Source: Nocardioides alcanivorans (lineage in GTDB: Bacteria; Actinomycetota; Actinomycetes; Propionibacteriales; Nocardioidaceae). From it: a DNA stretch of 64,000 nucleotides. Location of the stretch: assembly GCF_021555175.1 (NCBI RefSeq), contig NZ_JAKGRW010000019.1, positions 248,001 to 312,000 of the forward strand, written 5' to 3'. This document shows positions 42,536 to 53,417 of the stretch, one piece after another (the first letter of the stretch is position 1; the number at the start of each line of letters is the position of its first letter). The notes under the pieces were generated by a model. It saw only the letters and a list, made by a program, of their open reading frames with translations. It had not been told where the DNA came from and ran no database searches. A program made the translations under genes and the position numbers.

Positions 42536-43468
42536 GTGGCCACAGACCACACCACCGAGGTACGGACCTCGAAGCGCGCGCGCCGTCGCGGCGATGTCGT
42601 CTTCGCCGGCCTCTCCACCGGAGCCGCCTTCACGATTCTCGCGGCTCTCGCCGGTGTCGCCCTCTTCCTCACCATCGAGGGTTGGCCAGCCATCACCGCC
42701 GGCTCCGACGAACTCGGCGAAGCCAACATCATCCTGCACGTGTGGCCGCTGCTCTTCGGCACGCTGCTGGCCGCAGCGATCGCCATGCTGATCGCCACAC
42801 CACTCGCCGTCGGACTCGCACTGGTGATCTCCCACTACGCGCCGCGCCGGCTGGCTGGCCCGATCGGTGCCCTCATCGATCTGCTGGCTGCCATCCCCAG
42901 CGTGGTCTACGGCCTGTGGGGCATTCAGTTCCTGGCTCCGAAGATGCTGCCGATCTATCAATGGCTGCAGGAGAACCTGGGCTTCCTCCCCTTCTTCGAG
43001 GGCCCCGCCACCACCGGCCGTACGATCCTCACGGCGTCGGTGGTGCTGGCGGTCATGGCGCTGCCGATCATCACCTCCATCAGTCGGGAGGTCTTCGCCC
43101 AGACGCCGGTCCTCCACCAGGAAGCCGCGCTCGCCCTGGGCGCCACCCGGTGGGAGATGATCCGGCTGACGGTCTTTCCCTACGGCCGGTCCGGCGTGAT
43201 CTCCGCCGCGATGTTGGGCCTGGGACGAGCGCTCGGCGAGACCATGGCGATCGCCATGGTGCTCTCCGCCACGGGCGTGATCTCGTTCAACCTGATCTCG
43301 AACCAGAACCCCTCCACGATCGCGGCCAACATCGCCTTGAAGTTCCCCGAGTCCACCGGTGTGCACGTCAACGTGCTGATCTTCAGCGGTCTGTGCCTCT
43401 TCGTGGTCACCTTCCTCGTCAACTTCGCCGGACGCTGGGTTGCGTCCCGCGGTCAGGTGAAGGGCTGA
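42536..43468 (+). CDS. pstC: phosphate ABC transporter permease PstC
   Basis: 310 residues from GTG 42536, preceded by CCAGGAGC. Six helices, conserved AIPSVVYGLWGIQFLAP and the ABC loop EAALALGATRWEMIRLTVFPYGRSG (near 195-220). ALGETMAIAMVLS follows. Usual length. Second gene of pstSCAB. Confidence 0.93.
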   Translation: MATDHTTEVRTSKRARRRGDVVFAGLSTGAAFTILAALAGVALFLTIEGWPAITAGSDELGEANIILHVWPLLFGTLLAAAIAMLIATPLAVGLALVISHYAPRRLAGPIGALIDLLAAIPSVVYGLWGIQFLAPKMLPIYQWLQENLGFLPFFEGPATTGRTILTASVVLAVMALPIITSISREVFAQTPVLHQEAALALGATRWEMIRLTVFPYGRSGVISAAMLGLGRALGETMAIAMVLSATGVISFNLISNQNPSTIAANIALKFPESTGVHVNVLIFSGLCLFVVTFLVNFAGRWVASRGQVKG

Positions 43469-43472
43469 GCAC

Positions 43473-44543
43473 ATGACCATCCTGGATTCCCCCACCACCG
43501 ACCGACGCGACTCGCTGCCGTTGGTCGCACCGCAGCTGCCCCGCTGGGCACCCCTGCTCGCGCTGCTCATTGCCGGGTGCGCCGCCGGCATCGTGGCCAT
43601 CGCCCTCTCCTGGGGACTGGCCGGCACCGTCGTCCTGACCGTCGTGCTGCTGGCAGTGGGCCTGCCACTGTGGTCCCGGGCAGTCGAAGGAAGCCGCCGG
43701 GCCAAGGACCGGCTGGCGACCATCTTGATCTGGTCGACCTTCGGCATCGCGATCTTCCCGCTGGCCACACTGATCTGGCAGGTGGTGAAGAACGGCGCCC
43801 CCGCCCTCTCCAGTGAGTTCTTCACCTACTCGATGCGCAACGTGGTCGGCGAGGGCGGTGGCATCTACCACGCGATCATCGGCACGTTGATCATCACGCT
43901 GTGGGCCACCGCGATCTCGGTCCCGGTGGGCGTCCTGGCCGCCGTCTACCTCGTCGAGTACGGCGAGAACCGGCTCCCGGCCCGGATCGTCACCTTCCTC
44001 GTCGACGTGATGACCGGCATCCCCTCCATCGTCGCCGGCCTCTTCGCCTACGCACTGTTCGTGCTCTTCTTCGGCCCCGGCGTCCGCATGGGATTCGGCG
44101 GGTCGGTTGCGCTCGCCGTACTCATGATCCCGATCGTGGTGCGCTCGACCGAGGAGATGCTGAAGCTGGTTCCCGACGAGCTGCGCGAAGCCTCCTACGC
44201 CCTCGGCGTGCCGAAGTGGCGGACGATCACCAAGGTGGTCATCCCGACCTCGCTCGCCGGCATCATCACCGGCGTCACCTTGGCGATCGCGCGGGTTGCG
44301 GGCGAGACCGCGCCACTGCTGATCATCGCCGGCAAGACGGACTCGGTGAACTTCAACGCCTTCGCCGAACGCATGCAGTCGTTGCCGGTCTTCATCTACT
44401 ACTCCTTCACTCAGCCCGGCGTGCCGAAGGAGTTCGGCCAGGAACGGGCCTGGGGTGCGGCCCTGGTGCTGATCGCGCTGGTGATGGTGCTCAACCTCAT
44501 CGCGCGGGTCATCGGCCGCTTCTTCGCCCCGTCCAAGCGCTGA
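43473..44543 (+). CDS. pstA: phosphate ABC transporter permease PstA
   Basis: 356 residues from ATG 43473, four bases after pstC. An N-terminal extension of about 70 residues contains two extra hydrophobic segments. The conserved core has MTGIPSIVAGLFAY, REASYALGVPKWRTITKVVIPTSLAGI and ARVAGETAPLL (parts). Pairs with PstC to form the phosphate channel. Confidence 0.93.
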   Translation: MTILDSPTTDRRDSLPLVAPQLPRWAPLLALLIAGCAAGIVAIALSWGLAGTVVLTVVLLAVGLPLWSRAVEGSRRAKDRLATILIWSTFGIAIFPLATLIWQVVKNGAPALSSEFFTYSMRNVVGEGGGIYHAIIGTLIITLWATAISVPVGVLAAVYLVEYGENRLPARIVTFLVDVMTGIPSIVAGLFAYALFVLFFGPGVRMGFGGSVALAVLMIPIVVRSTEEMLKLVPDELREASYALGVPKWRTITKVVIPTSLAGIITGVTLAIARVAGETAPLLIIAGKTDSVNFNAFAERMQSLPVFIYYSFTQPGVPKEFGQERAWGAALVLIALVMVLNLIARVIGRFFAPSKR

Positions 44544-44573
44544 CCAACGTATTCGAGATTGGAAACACAACCC

Positions 44574-45353
44574 ATGGCCAAGAGCATCGACGTCTCCGAC
44601 CTGAACATCTACTACGGCGACTTCCTCGCCGTGGAAGGCGTCAACATGTCGATCCGAGCCCGTGCGGTGACGGCGTTCATCGGGCCCTCCGGCTGCGGCA
44701 AGTCGACCTTCCTGCGGTCACTGAACCGGATGCATGAGGTGATCCCGGGTGCCCGCGTGGAGGGCAAGGTCGTGGTCGACGGCCAGTCGCTCTACAGCCC
44801 GGAGGTCGACCCGGTGGCGGTGCGGCGGCAGGTGGGCATGGTCTTCCAGCGCCCCAATCCGTTCCCGACCATGTCGATCTACGAGAACGTGCTGGCTGGC
44901 AGCCGCCTCAACTCGAAGCGGTTGAAGAAGTCGGACGCCGACGACATCGTGGAGCGGTCGCTGAAGGGCGCCAACTTGTGGAACGAGGTGAAGGACCGTC
45001 TGGGCAAGCCCGGCATGGGCCTCTCCGGCGGCCAGCAGCAGCGCCTGTGCATCGCGCGCGCCATCGCTGTGGAACCCCAGGTCCTGCTCATGGACGAGCC
45101 CTGCTCGGCCCTCGACCCCATCTCGACCTCCGCGATCGAGGACCTCATCCACGAGTTGAAGTCCGACTACACGATCGTGATCGTCACCCACAACATGCAA
45201 CAAGCCGCCCGCGTCTCCGACGAGACCGGGTTCTTCAACCTCAAGGCCGTCGGCGAGCCCGGCCACCTCGTCGAGTTCAACCCCACGAAGAAGATGTTCT
45301 CCAACCCCGACGACGACTCCACCGAGGCCTACATCTCCGGCCGCTTCGGCTGA
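44574..45353 (+). CDS. pstB: phosphate ABC transporter ATP-binding protein
   Basis: 259 residues from ATG 44574. Walker [10 protein letters not shown], PstB-typical [10 protein letters not shown] and [16 protein letters not shown], signature [14 protein letters not shown], Walker [13 protein letters not shown] and [13 protein letters not shown]. No phoU gene follows; the operon ends here, with two hairpins before the next convergent gene. Confidence 0.95.
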   Translation: MAKSIDVSDLNIYYGDFLAVEGVNMSIRARAVTAFIGPSGCGKSTFLRSLNRMHEVIPGARVEGKVVVDGQSLYSPEVDPVAVRRQVGMVFQRPNPFPTMSIYENVLAGSRLNSKRLKKSDADDIVERSLKGANLWNEVKDRLGKPGMGLSGGQQQRLCIARAIAVEPQVLLMDEPCSALDPISTSAIEDLIHELKSDYTIVIVTHNMQQAARVSDETGFFNLKAVGEPGHLVEFNPTKKMFSNPDDDSTEAYISGRFG

Positions 45354-45378
45354 CCCCGCGGATCTTCGCTTCTTGACC

Positions 45379-45438
45379 GATCGTCCCTAACAGATTTGTG
45401 GTTCTCGGCTCGAAACTACAAATCTGTTAGGGACGATC
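45379..45438. repeat. 60-base dispersed palindrome, copy A
   Basis: Both arms begin GATC and contain CGTCCCTAACAGATTTGT; arms pair over about 25 bases with one mismatch. It starts 26 bases after the pstB stop. Same length and arms as copies at 46700 and 60864. A separate ordinary terminator lies at 45467-45502, so this copy is not needed for termination. Confidence 0.85.
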
Positions 45439-45466
45439 TGCTTTGTTGATTGCTTCCCGCAGGCAG

Positions 45467-45502
45467 CAGAGCGGCCCGGACGGTCTCGTCCGGGCCGCTC
45501 TG
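45467..45502. terminator. bidirectional terminator between pstB and nuclease-like gene
   Basis: A 15-base perfect stem (CAGAGCGGCCCGGAC and its complement) with a six-base loop, nine bases before the stop of the convergent gene. Confidence 0.75.
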
Positions 45503-45510
45503 GTGCTTGC

Positions 45511-46638
45511 TCAGCGGATGAGGCGGCGATGATCAAGGAGGTACTGGTACCGGGTCCCCCAGAGCTCTCGCCGCTCCTCAACCGTCTCGCGCGGCACCCA
45601 CCAGTGCGGCTTCTCCAACGTCCAGGCTCGGCGGCCGGGCGCCTCGAACCTGGCACGCTTCCGCGCCGCACGCAGCCGGGTCGCGGTACTGGTCGGCGAG
45701 TGGGAGTCACCAGCCGCCATCGTCACGACCTCGAGGCCGACCATGCGGAACCTCATTTCCCGGTCCTCGTCCTGGCCACGCTGGAAGATGTGGTGCGCTC
45801 CGGCATATTCGCCGATCAGGCCCGCCTCCTCGTCGATGAGGTCCGGGATGCCGAGCAGATTGCCACGGCGGTCGAAGACCGGTTGGTTGCACAGTGGCCG
45901 GGGCAACCCCGCCACGTGCGTCCACAGCTGCCGCGCTCTCACCTCCTGGGGAGACCAGGCGTTCTCGTCGAGCCACCCCAACCAGTCTCGAGCGAGCCCG
46001 ACGCCGTGGAACCGTGGATGCGTCGCGACGTACTGCTTCAGCTCCTCGAGGCTCACGAGGTCATTGAAGAACGCCATCTCAGCACTCATCGCGGCACGCA
46101 GCGGGTCCCCGGACGCGCGCATCTCGTTGAACACCGAACGCACCGGGGTGGTGCACACCAGTCCGTCATGGACCGTGAAGTCGCCGGGCGCGATGCGTTC
46201 CTCGGTGACCACGGAGTTCGCGGGTGCCCGCAGGTGCAGTGCGCTCGCCACCGGCACGTCACGTGAGGTGAGACCGCCGGATGCCCTGCCGTGGAACCAC
46301 GTGCCGCCGTACCAGCGCAGGGCCGCCCAACCGGTGATCCCGCCCCGCCTCAGCGCGAGCCCCACCTCGAGGATCTGTTGCTCCGGTTCGAGCACGGGCG
46401 GTCGGTTCGGCACGAACAAGCCCGGAGCCGTACGGCGCCACCGTGGCCCGCGCGCCGCACCCGGGCTGGGTGCTCCCCGCCCAGCCCCCGCGGCTCGTGG
46501 CACATCCAGCCTTCCCCACCACCAGGGCCGACTGTCGTCGGTGATGTCGCAGACGAGCTGCTCGGCAGGCCGCCATGGCGGCCGGACTCCCGCCGCGGAG
46601 TCCCCGTCTTCTGGAAGCGGCGCAACACCCATGCGCAC
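45511..46638 (-). CDS. AbiEi-like / DUF559-type protein with PD-(D/E)XK nuclease motif
   Basis: 375 residues from GTG 46638 (ATG 46632 possible). Residues 80-210 resemble the AbiEi-like regions seen in many actinobacterial proteins (ITGWAALRWYGG, VCTTPVRSVFNEM). Residues 258-310 match the DUF559/Vsr-type nuclease pattern: P265-D266, then E277-Y-A-G-A-H-H and D-E-D-R-x4-R-M-V-GLEVV. So a DNA-cutting role is possible. The AbiEi part may be an antitoxin-like DNA-binding segment. No toxin partner (AbiEii) is adjacent. The gene sits between two copies of a 60-base palindrome and separates pstB from pitA. Confidence 0.65.
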   Translation of the reverse strand: MRMGVAPLPEDGDSAAGVRPPWRPAEQLVCDITDDSRPWWWGRLDVPRAAGAGRGAPSPGAARGPRWRRTAPGLFVPNRPPVLEPEQQILEVGLALRRGGITGWAALRWYGGTWFHGRASGGLTSRDVPVASALHLRAPANSVVTEERIAPGDFTVHDGLVCTTPVRSVFNEMRASGDPLRAAMSAEMAFFNDLVSLEELKQYVATHPRFHGVGLARDWLGWLDENAWSPQEVRARQLWTHVAGLPRPLCNQPVFDRRGNLLGIPDLIDEEAGLIGEYAGAHHIFQRGQDEDREMRFRMVGLEVVTMAAGDSHSPTSTATRLRAARKRARFEAPGRRAWTLEKPHWWVPRETVEERRELWGTRYQYLLDHRRLIR

Positions 46639-46699
46639 GATGGTGGATCAGGAGGCCGACTGCCCGCTGGGCTTGTCCACAGGCCCAATCGAAACGGCG

Positions 46700-46759
46700 G
46701 ATCGTCCCTAACAGATTTGTAGATTTCCGAGGGGATCTACAAATCTGTTAGGGACGATC
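46700..46759. repeat. 60-base dispersed palindrome, copy B
   Basis: Perfect 25-base arms starting GATC, containing CGTCCCTAACAGATTTGT, with a 6-10 base centre. It lies 13 bases past the pitA stop and 62 bases upstream of the nuclease-like start. Differs from copies A and C only in the loop and the arm end next to it. Confidence 0.85.
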
Positions 46760-46771
46760 GGCAAGAGCAGG

Positions 46772-47773
46772 TCAGAGGACCTCGAGCAGGAAGTGGCACA
46801 CGTAGTAGGCGCCGGCGGCGACGGCGGCGGCGGCGGGGAACGTGAGGACCCAGGCGGCGAGGATCGACTTGGCCACGCCCCAGCGGACGGCCGAGAAGCG
46901 CTTGGTGGCGCCCGCACCCATGACCGCGGAGGTGATGGTGTGCGTGGTGGAGATCGGGGCGTGGAAGGCGAAGGCAGTCGTGTAGAGCACACCGGCGGCG
47001 ACCGCCTCGGAGGCGAAACCGCGGGCCGGGTCCAGGTGGATGATCCGACGACCGAGGGTCCGCATGATGCGCCAGCCACCCGAGTAGGTGCCGGCCGAGA
47101 TCGCGGCAGCTGCCGACAGGATCACCCAGAACGGGAGACCGTCCTCGGCGGCGTAGAACCCGCCGGCGACGAGCGCCAGGAAGATGACACCCATCGTCTT
47201 CTGGGCATCCTGGAGACCGTGGCCCAGCGCCATCGCGGCGGCGGAGACGGTCTGCATGATGCGGAAGCCCCGCTGCGCCTTGTGCGGGTTCGCCTTCCGG
47301 AAGATCCACATGATGGCGACCATCACCAAGAAGGCGGCGGCGAAGCCGAAGAGCGGCGAGAGGACCATCGGGATGAGGACCTTCTCGACGATGACCTCCC
47401 ACTTCACCGTCACGCCGGCGGCGATCGCAGCCCCCACGAGGCCACCGATGAGCGCGTGCGAGGACGACGACGGCAGCCCGAAGTACCAGGTGACCAGGTT
47501 CCACGCGATGGCGCCCAACAGACCAGCCATCACGATGATCAGACCGTGCGTGCCGTCTCCCGGCGTGATCACCGAGCCGACGGTGTTGGCGATCTCCTGC
47601 CCGAGGAAGGCGCCGACGAAGTTCATCACCGCCGCCATCGCCAGGGCGACGCGCGGGGTCAGCGCCCTCGTGGAGACGGACGTCGCGATCGCGTTGGCCG
47701 CGTCATGGAATCCATTCGTGTAGTCGAAGACGAGGGCGACGACGACCACCGCGATGACAATCGCGAGTTCCAC
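46772..47773 (-). CDS. pitA: low-affinity inorganic phosphate transporter, Pit family
   Basis: 333 residues. Both PiT signature repeats are present: FDYTNGFHDAANAIATSVSTRAL at the N-terminus and AFAFHAPISTTHTITSAVMGAG near the C-terminus (parts quoted). GLPSSSSHALIGGL is conserved. Transports phosphate or metal phosphate with protons. It follows its DUF47 partner by 4 bases. High- and low-affinity uptake systems are thus neighbours here. Confidence 0.93.
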   Translation of the reverse strand: MELAIVIAVVVVALVFDYTNGFHDAANAIATSVSTRALTPRVALAMAAVMNFVGAFLGQEIANTVGSVITPGDGTHGLIIVMAGLLGAIAWNLVTWYFGLPSSSSHALIGGLVGAAIAAGVTVKWEVIVEKVLIPMVLSPLFGFAAAFLVMVAIMWIFRKANPHKAQRGFRIMQTVSAAAMALGHGLQDAQKTMGVIFLALVAGGFYAAEDGLPFWVILSAAAAISAGTYSGGWRIMRTLGRRIIHLDPARGFASEAVAAGVLYTTAFAFHAPISTTHTITSAVMGAGATKRFSAVRWGVAKSILAAWVLTFPAAAAVAAGAYYVCHFLLEVL

Positions 47774-47777
47774 GGAT

Positions 47778-48394
47778 TCAGGACTCCTTGACCGCGATCT
47801 GCTCGACGATGTTGGCCACCGTCTCGAAGGCGTCGATGGCTTCTTCCAGAGCCTCGACGACGTCCTTCAGCTTCATCACCTCGAGCGCTTCGTACTTGCC
47901 GCTGAAGAGACTCGCCAGGATCCGACGGTAGGACCGGTCACCCGTGTTCTCGAGCCGGTTGATCTCGATCCAGAACTCGTCGAGGTCCTTCATGGCCTGC
48001 AACCGCGGCATCGCGTCGGCGGTCAGCTCAGCGCACCGCTGCAGCACCTCGACCTGCTTGGAGAGTTCAGCCGGGAGATGCTCGATCTCGTAGAGAAGGA
48101 TGAGGTCGACCGCCTCGTCCATCTCGTCCATGACGTCATCGAGGCCCGACGCGAGGTCATAGATGTCCTCGCGGTCGAACGGCGTGACGAAGGTGCTGTT
48201 GACCCGGCGGACGATCGCATGCGTCGTCTCGTCGGCAGCGTGCTCGGCGTCACGCATCCGCTGCGCAACCCCTCACGGTCAGCACCGTCAGCCAACATCT
48301 CTGCAAGAAGACCAGCGCCGTTGACCAGATGCTGGGCCGACTCCGCGAAGAGGTCGTAGAAGGAAGCGTCCACAGGACGAAAGCGGAAAGCCAC
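47778..48394 (-). CDS. DUF47/PhoU-like Pit accessory protein, frameshifted as given
   Basis: All-helical PhoU-like protein, 205 residues after repair. The first frame begins MAFRFRPVDASFYDLFAESAQHL and ends soon after ADGADREG; the second continues MRDAEHAADETTHAIV, FDREDIYDLASGLDDVMDEMDEA and RRILASLFSG. The C run 48269-48272 (plus strand) needs one more base. DUF47 proteins regulate partner Pit permeases. Same operon as pitA. Confidence 0.88.
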
Positions 48395-48598
48395 GTAGAA
48401 CTCCTGGTGAGGAGAATCAGAACGACCTCATGCTAGGGCCAACCCCGCGCGACAGTGCAAACTGCGGGGCCACCAGCTGCGGCCCTCAGGCCCCCGACGT
48501 GACCACCGACACGCCCCTGGAGTACGTCGGAACGCCCGTTGGCGGTGCGTGCTCCCGCCCTCCTGGTGACACCAGGGGTCTTGCCCCGGTGGAGCCAC

Positions 48599-48781
48599 TC
48601 AGCCCGCGGTCTCCGAGGACTCGTCGTCCTGACCGCTCGCACCGACCCCGAGAATGGCGTCGATCTGCTGCTGTGACAACGGACCGTCGGACTCGCTGGC
48701 GGCGACGATGAGGTTGGCGGTGAGCTCGACCTCGAGCAGCAGCTCCCCGTCTTCGAGAGTCACGTCGAACTGATCCTGCAC
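48599..48781 (-). CDS. small acidic protein, conserved-looking
   Basis: 60 residues from GTG 48781, with a strong GGGAGGTGA six bases upstream. Acidic and lacking Lys and Arg: QFDVTLEDGELLLEVELTANLIVAASESDG. The second half (LSQQQIDAILGV) looks helical. No membrane segment. Not recognised. The good ribosome site and codon pattern support a real gene. Confidence 0.55.
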   Translation of the reverse strand: MQDQFDVTLEDGELLLEVELTANLIVAASESDGPLSQQQIDAILGVGASGQDDESSETAG

Positions 48782-48889
48782 CGAGTGTCACCTCCCTCAT
48801 CCGGACACGCAGCAGCACGTGATGTCCCATCTTGCCCCCTGCGAGCGCCGCAAAACGTGACCGGGGCCAAGTTGGTCCTGAAATGACAC

Positions 48890-48922
48890 GAAGACCCCAG
48901 TCCACCAGGGACTGGGGCCTTC
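48890..48922. terminator. cold-shock gene terminator
   Basis: GAAG-A-CCCCAGTCC pairs with GGACTGGGG-C-CTTC, 13 of 14 pairs, with a five-base loop. It lies 57 bases past the csp stop on the minus strand. Confidence 0.65.
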
Positions 48923-48978
48923 GCTGAGACGTCAGGCCAGCCGGCCTTCGTCAGGGTGTCGAACGACCAGTGGGTCGA

Positions 48979-49182
48979 TCAGACGGGGCGAACATTCTCC
49001 GCCTGCGGACCCTTGGGGCCGGCAGTGACGTCGAACTCGACCTTCTGGTTCTCGTCGAGGGACTTGTAGCCCTGCGTCTGAATCGCCGAGTAGTGCACGA
49101 AGACGTCGTCGCCGCCGTCCTCCTGCGCAATGAAGCCGAAACCCTTCTCGGCGTTGAACCACTTAACGGTGCCCTGAGCCAT
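48979..49182 (-). CDS. cold-shock protein, CspA family
   Basis: 67 residues. RNP1 motif KGFGFIAQ and RNP2 VFVHYSAI, start [14 protein letters not shown]. Single-stranded nucleic acid chaperone. The 240 bases upstream hold no gene, which fits the long structured 5' leader usual for csp genes. The nearest ribosome site is AAGGAG before the ATG. Confidence 0.95.
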   Translation of the reverse strand: MAQGTVKWFNAEKGFGFIAQEDGGDDVFVHYSAIQTQGYKSLDENQKVEFDVTAGPKGPQAENVRPV

Positions 49183-49422
49183 GTGCTCGATACTCCTTAA
49201 TCGGGGCGAGAAGTCGTAAGTTGAACGACCTCACAACGGGAACGGTGACACGTCGCTCCGACTGTGGAGACACCCCACGAGAAGAAACGCCGTTGGATCA
49301 CAAACTCCCCGGCGTCAGCCTTGCTGGAACTTGTTCCCGCTGCATTTCTTAGCCTACCAACTCTACGCGGTAAGGGAAGAGGGAAGCAGGTTAACTCTGG
49401 TTTAATCCGGGTCGACCGCTCG

Positions 49423-51736
49423 TCAGTGACTGACCAGCGCCGAGGCGAGCCGCTCCTGCTCGCTGGGTTGAACACCTCCTCCGGACGTGATGGTCACGGT
49501 GTGCACGGTGCCGTGCAGCGGATTGCCCCGCCCGTGTCGGTAGTCAACGCTGACCGGGGATCCACGATCGATGCCCACGTTGAGGGTTTCGTCGATGGAG
49601 AAGAGGAACGGCGCCGTCCGTTCGATCCGGACCGATGCCTGTTCCACGCCGTCGACCCACAGCGAGCCGACGCCTCCCTGCCCGAATCCCCCACCGTCGT
49701 ACGCGAACCGGTAGTCCACCCGGTGCCTGCCGGCCACCAGCGGGGCACCCTCGACGACGCTCTCCCCCAGACCGAGGAAGTTGTAGGCATGCGTCGGCCG
49801 TCCCTCGACCAGGTGCAACGACCAGCCGCCGAACCGGCCGCCGCTCGCCACCACCACCCCGTCGGCGCCGTCGACGACCTCGATGTCGGCACTGAGCACG
49901 TACGAGGTGTTGTGCAGCAGCGGCAGGTTGCCCGGTCGCAGAAGACCGTCCCCACCGTGCAGCACCACCGACCTCGGCGCCATCCGCTCGCCGACCATCC
50001 GCTCCATCCCCCGGTCGTCGAGCGGGAGCACCTGGTGGCGGCCCGCCTCGGCGACGAAGAGCTCCTTCAGCTCCGCCAGCTTCTCGGGATGCTCGGCTGC
50101 GACGTCGTGCGCCTGCGCCCAGTCGCTGCGCGTGTCGTAGAGCTCCCAGGTGTCGTCGTCGAAGGAGAGCTCGAGCACCTGGCCGATCTCCCACGGGATC
50201 CGGTGGGAGGCGGCAGCGGTCCACCCCTCGTGCCAGATGCCGCGGTTGCCGAACATCTCGAAGTACTGCGTCGTGTGTCGGTCCGGCGCACCTGCGTCGT
50301 TGAGACTGTAGAGGAGCGAGGTGCCCTCGATCGGCCGCTGGGCCACTCCGTTGACCGTCTCCGGGTGCGGGATCCCCGCGGCCTCGAGGATCGTCGGCGT
50401 CACGTCGACGACGTGGTGCCACTGGTGCCGGACCTCCCCGCCCGCTCGATGCCGGCGGGCCAATGCACGATCATCCCGTTGCGGGTGCCCCCGTAGTGCG
50501 AGGCCACCTGCTTGGTCCACTGGTACGGCGTCGCGAGGGCCAATGCCCAGCCCACGTTGAGGTGGGGGTAGGTCGTCGGGCCACCGATCTCGTCCAGGTG
50601 CTCGAGGATCCGATCGGTGGTGTCCTTGATCCCGTTGAAGGCCAGTCCCTCGTTGAGGGTGCCGTCGATGCCACCCTCCGCGGACGGTCCGTTGTCGCCG
50701 AGGATGTAGAAGACCAGGGTGTTGTCGAGCTCCCCGGTCTCGCGCAGGAACTCGATGAGCCGGCCCACCTGCACATCGGTGTGCTCGGCGAAGGCCGCGT
50801 AGGTCTCCATCAACCGTTCTGCCACGACGCGCTGGTCGTCACTCAGCTCGTCCCAGTGCGGCACACCGCCACGCCAGGGCGCCAGCTCGGTGTCGTCCGC
50901 GACGACACCGAGCTTCTTCTGGCGGTCGAGGATCTGCTCGCGCAGCGCATCCCAGCCCTGCGCGAACTCGCCACGGTAGAGGCCCGAGTCGCGCCACTCC
51001 CGAGGCAGGTGGAAGGGAGCATGCGTGGCTCCGAACGCCAAGTAGGTGAACCACGGCTTCTCGGCGTCGAAGGTGCGCACCTGCCGCAGCCATCTGGTCG
51101 CCTCGTCGACGAGCGCCTCCGACAGGTGGAAGTCATCCTCCTCCGACGGCGTCCCCACGAAGTTGAGTCCGTCAACGAGCGTCGGGGTGAACTGGTTGCT
51201 CTCGGCCGCGAGGATGCCGAAGAACTTCTCGAACCCTCGTGGGTCGGCCACCGGTCGAACGGCCCAGCAGGTGTCTGCTCCCACACGGGCGTCTGGTGCC
51301 ACTTGCCGAAGGCCCCGGTCGCATAGCCGTTGAGCTGCAGCGTCTGCGCCAACGTGGCGGCGTCCGGCCCGCGCATGCCGTCGTACCCGGGCGCAGAGGT
51401 GGCCATGTCGACGACGGTGCCCATGCCGACGCTGTGGTGGTTGCGGCCGGTCAACAGGGCGGCCCGCGTCGGCGAGCACAGCGCGGTGGTGTGGAATCGG
51501 CTGTAGCGGAGGCCGTCCTCGGCAAGTCGGTCGGCGACAGGCATCCGGCACGGGCCACCGAAGGCGGAGGAGGCTCCGAAGCCCATGTCGTCGATGAGCA
51601 CCACCAAGACGTTGGGGGCATCACCTGGGGCCTGCAGTCGCTCCCGCTGCGAGAAGGGCTCCGACTGGTCGCGGATGTCGTACGCCGCCTCGACGGTTCG
51701 GCGCGGCGTGAAGCTGGGCAGGTGGTGACGGTCCAT
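49423..51736 (-). CDS. arylsulfatase, two frameshifts as given
   Basis: Sulfatase of the alkaline phosphatase superfamily, hydrolysing sulfate esters with a formylglycine made from C87 in C-S-P-T-R (residues 87-91). Metal site D49-D50 in LIDDMGFG, plus GKWH and GDNGPSAEGG. Frames break at the C runs 51234-51236 and 50436-50439 (plus strand). Restoring one base at each gives 771 residues, as in the long bacterial arylsulfatases with a C-terminal beta domain. No signal peptide, so cytoplasmic. No formylglycine enzyme lies in this window. Follows the ABC importer genes by 24 bases and probably acts on the imported compound. Confidence 0.87.
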
Positions 51737-51760
51737 CGCTGTGGTCCTCTCAGGACGTGG

Positions 51761-53391
<1,631 letters not shown>

Positions 53392-53417
53392 GGATCTGCC
53401 TCCTCAGGGATGCAGGG

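Noticed and set aside
45511..46638. Complete AbiE toxin-antitoxin system
   Set aside because: No AbiEii nucleotidyltransferase lies beside the gene; neighbours are pstB and pitA.
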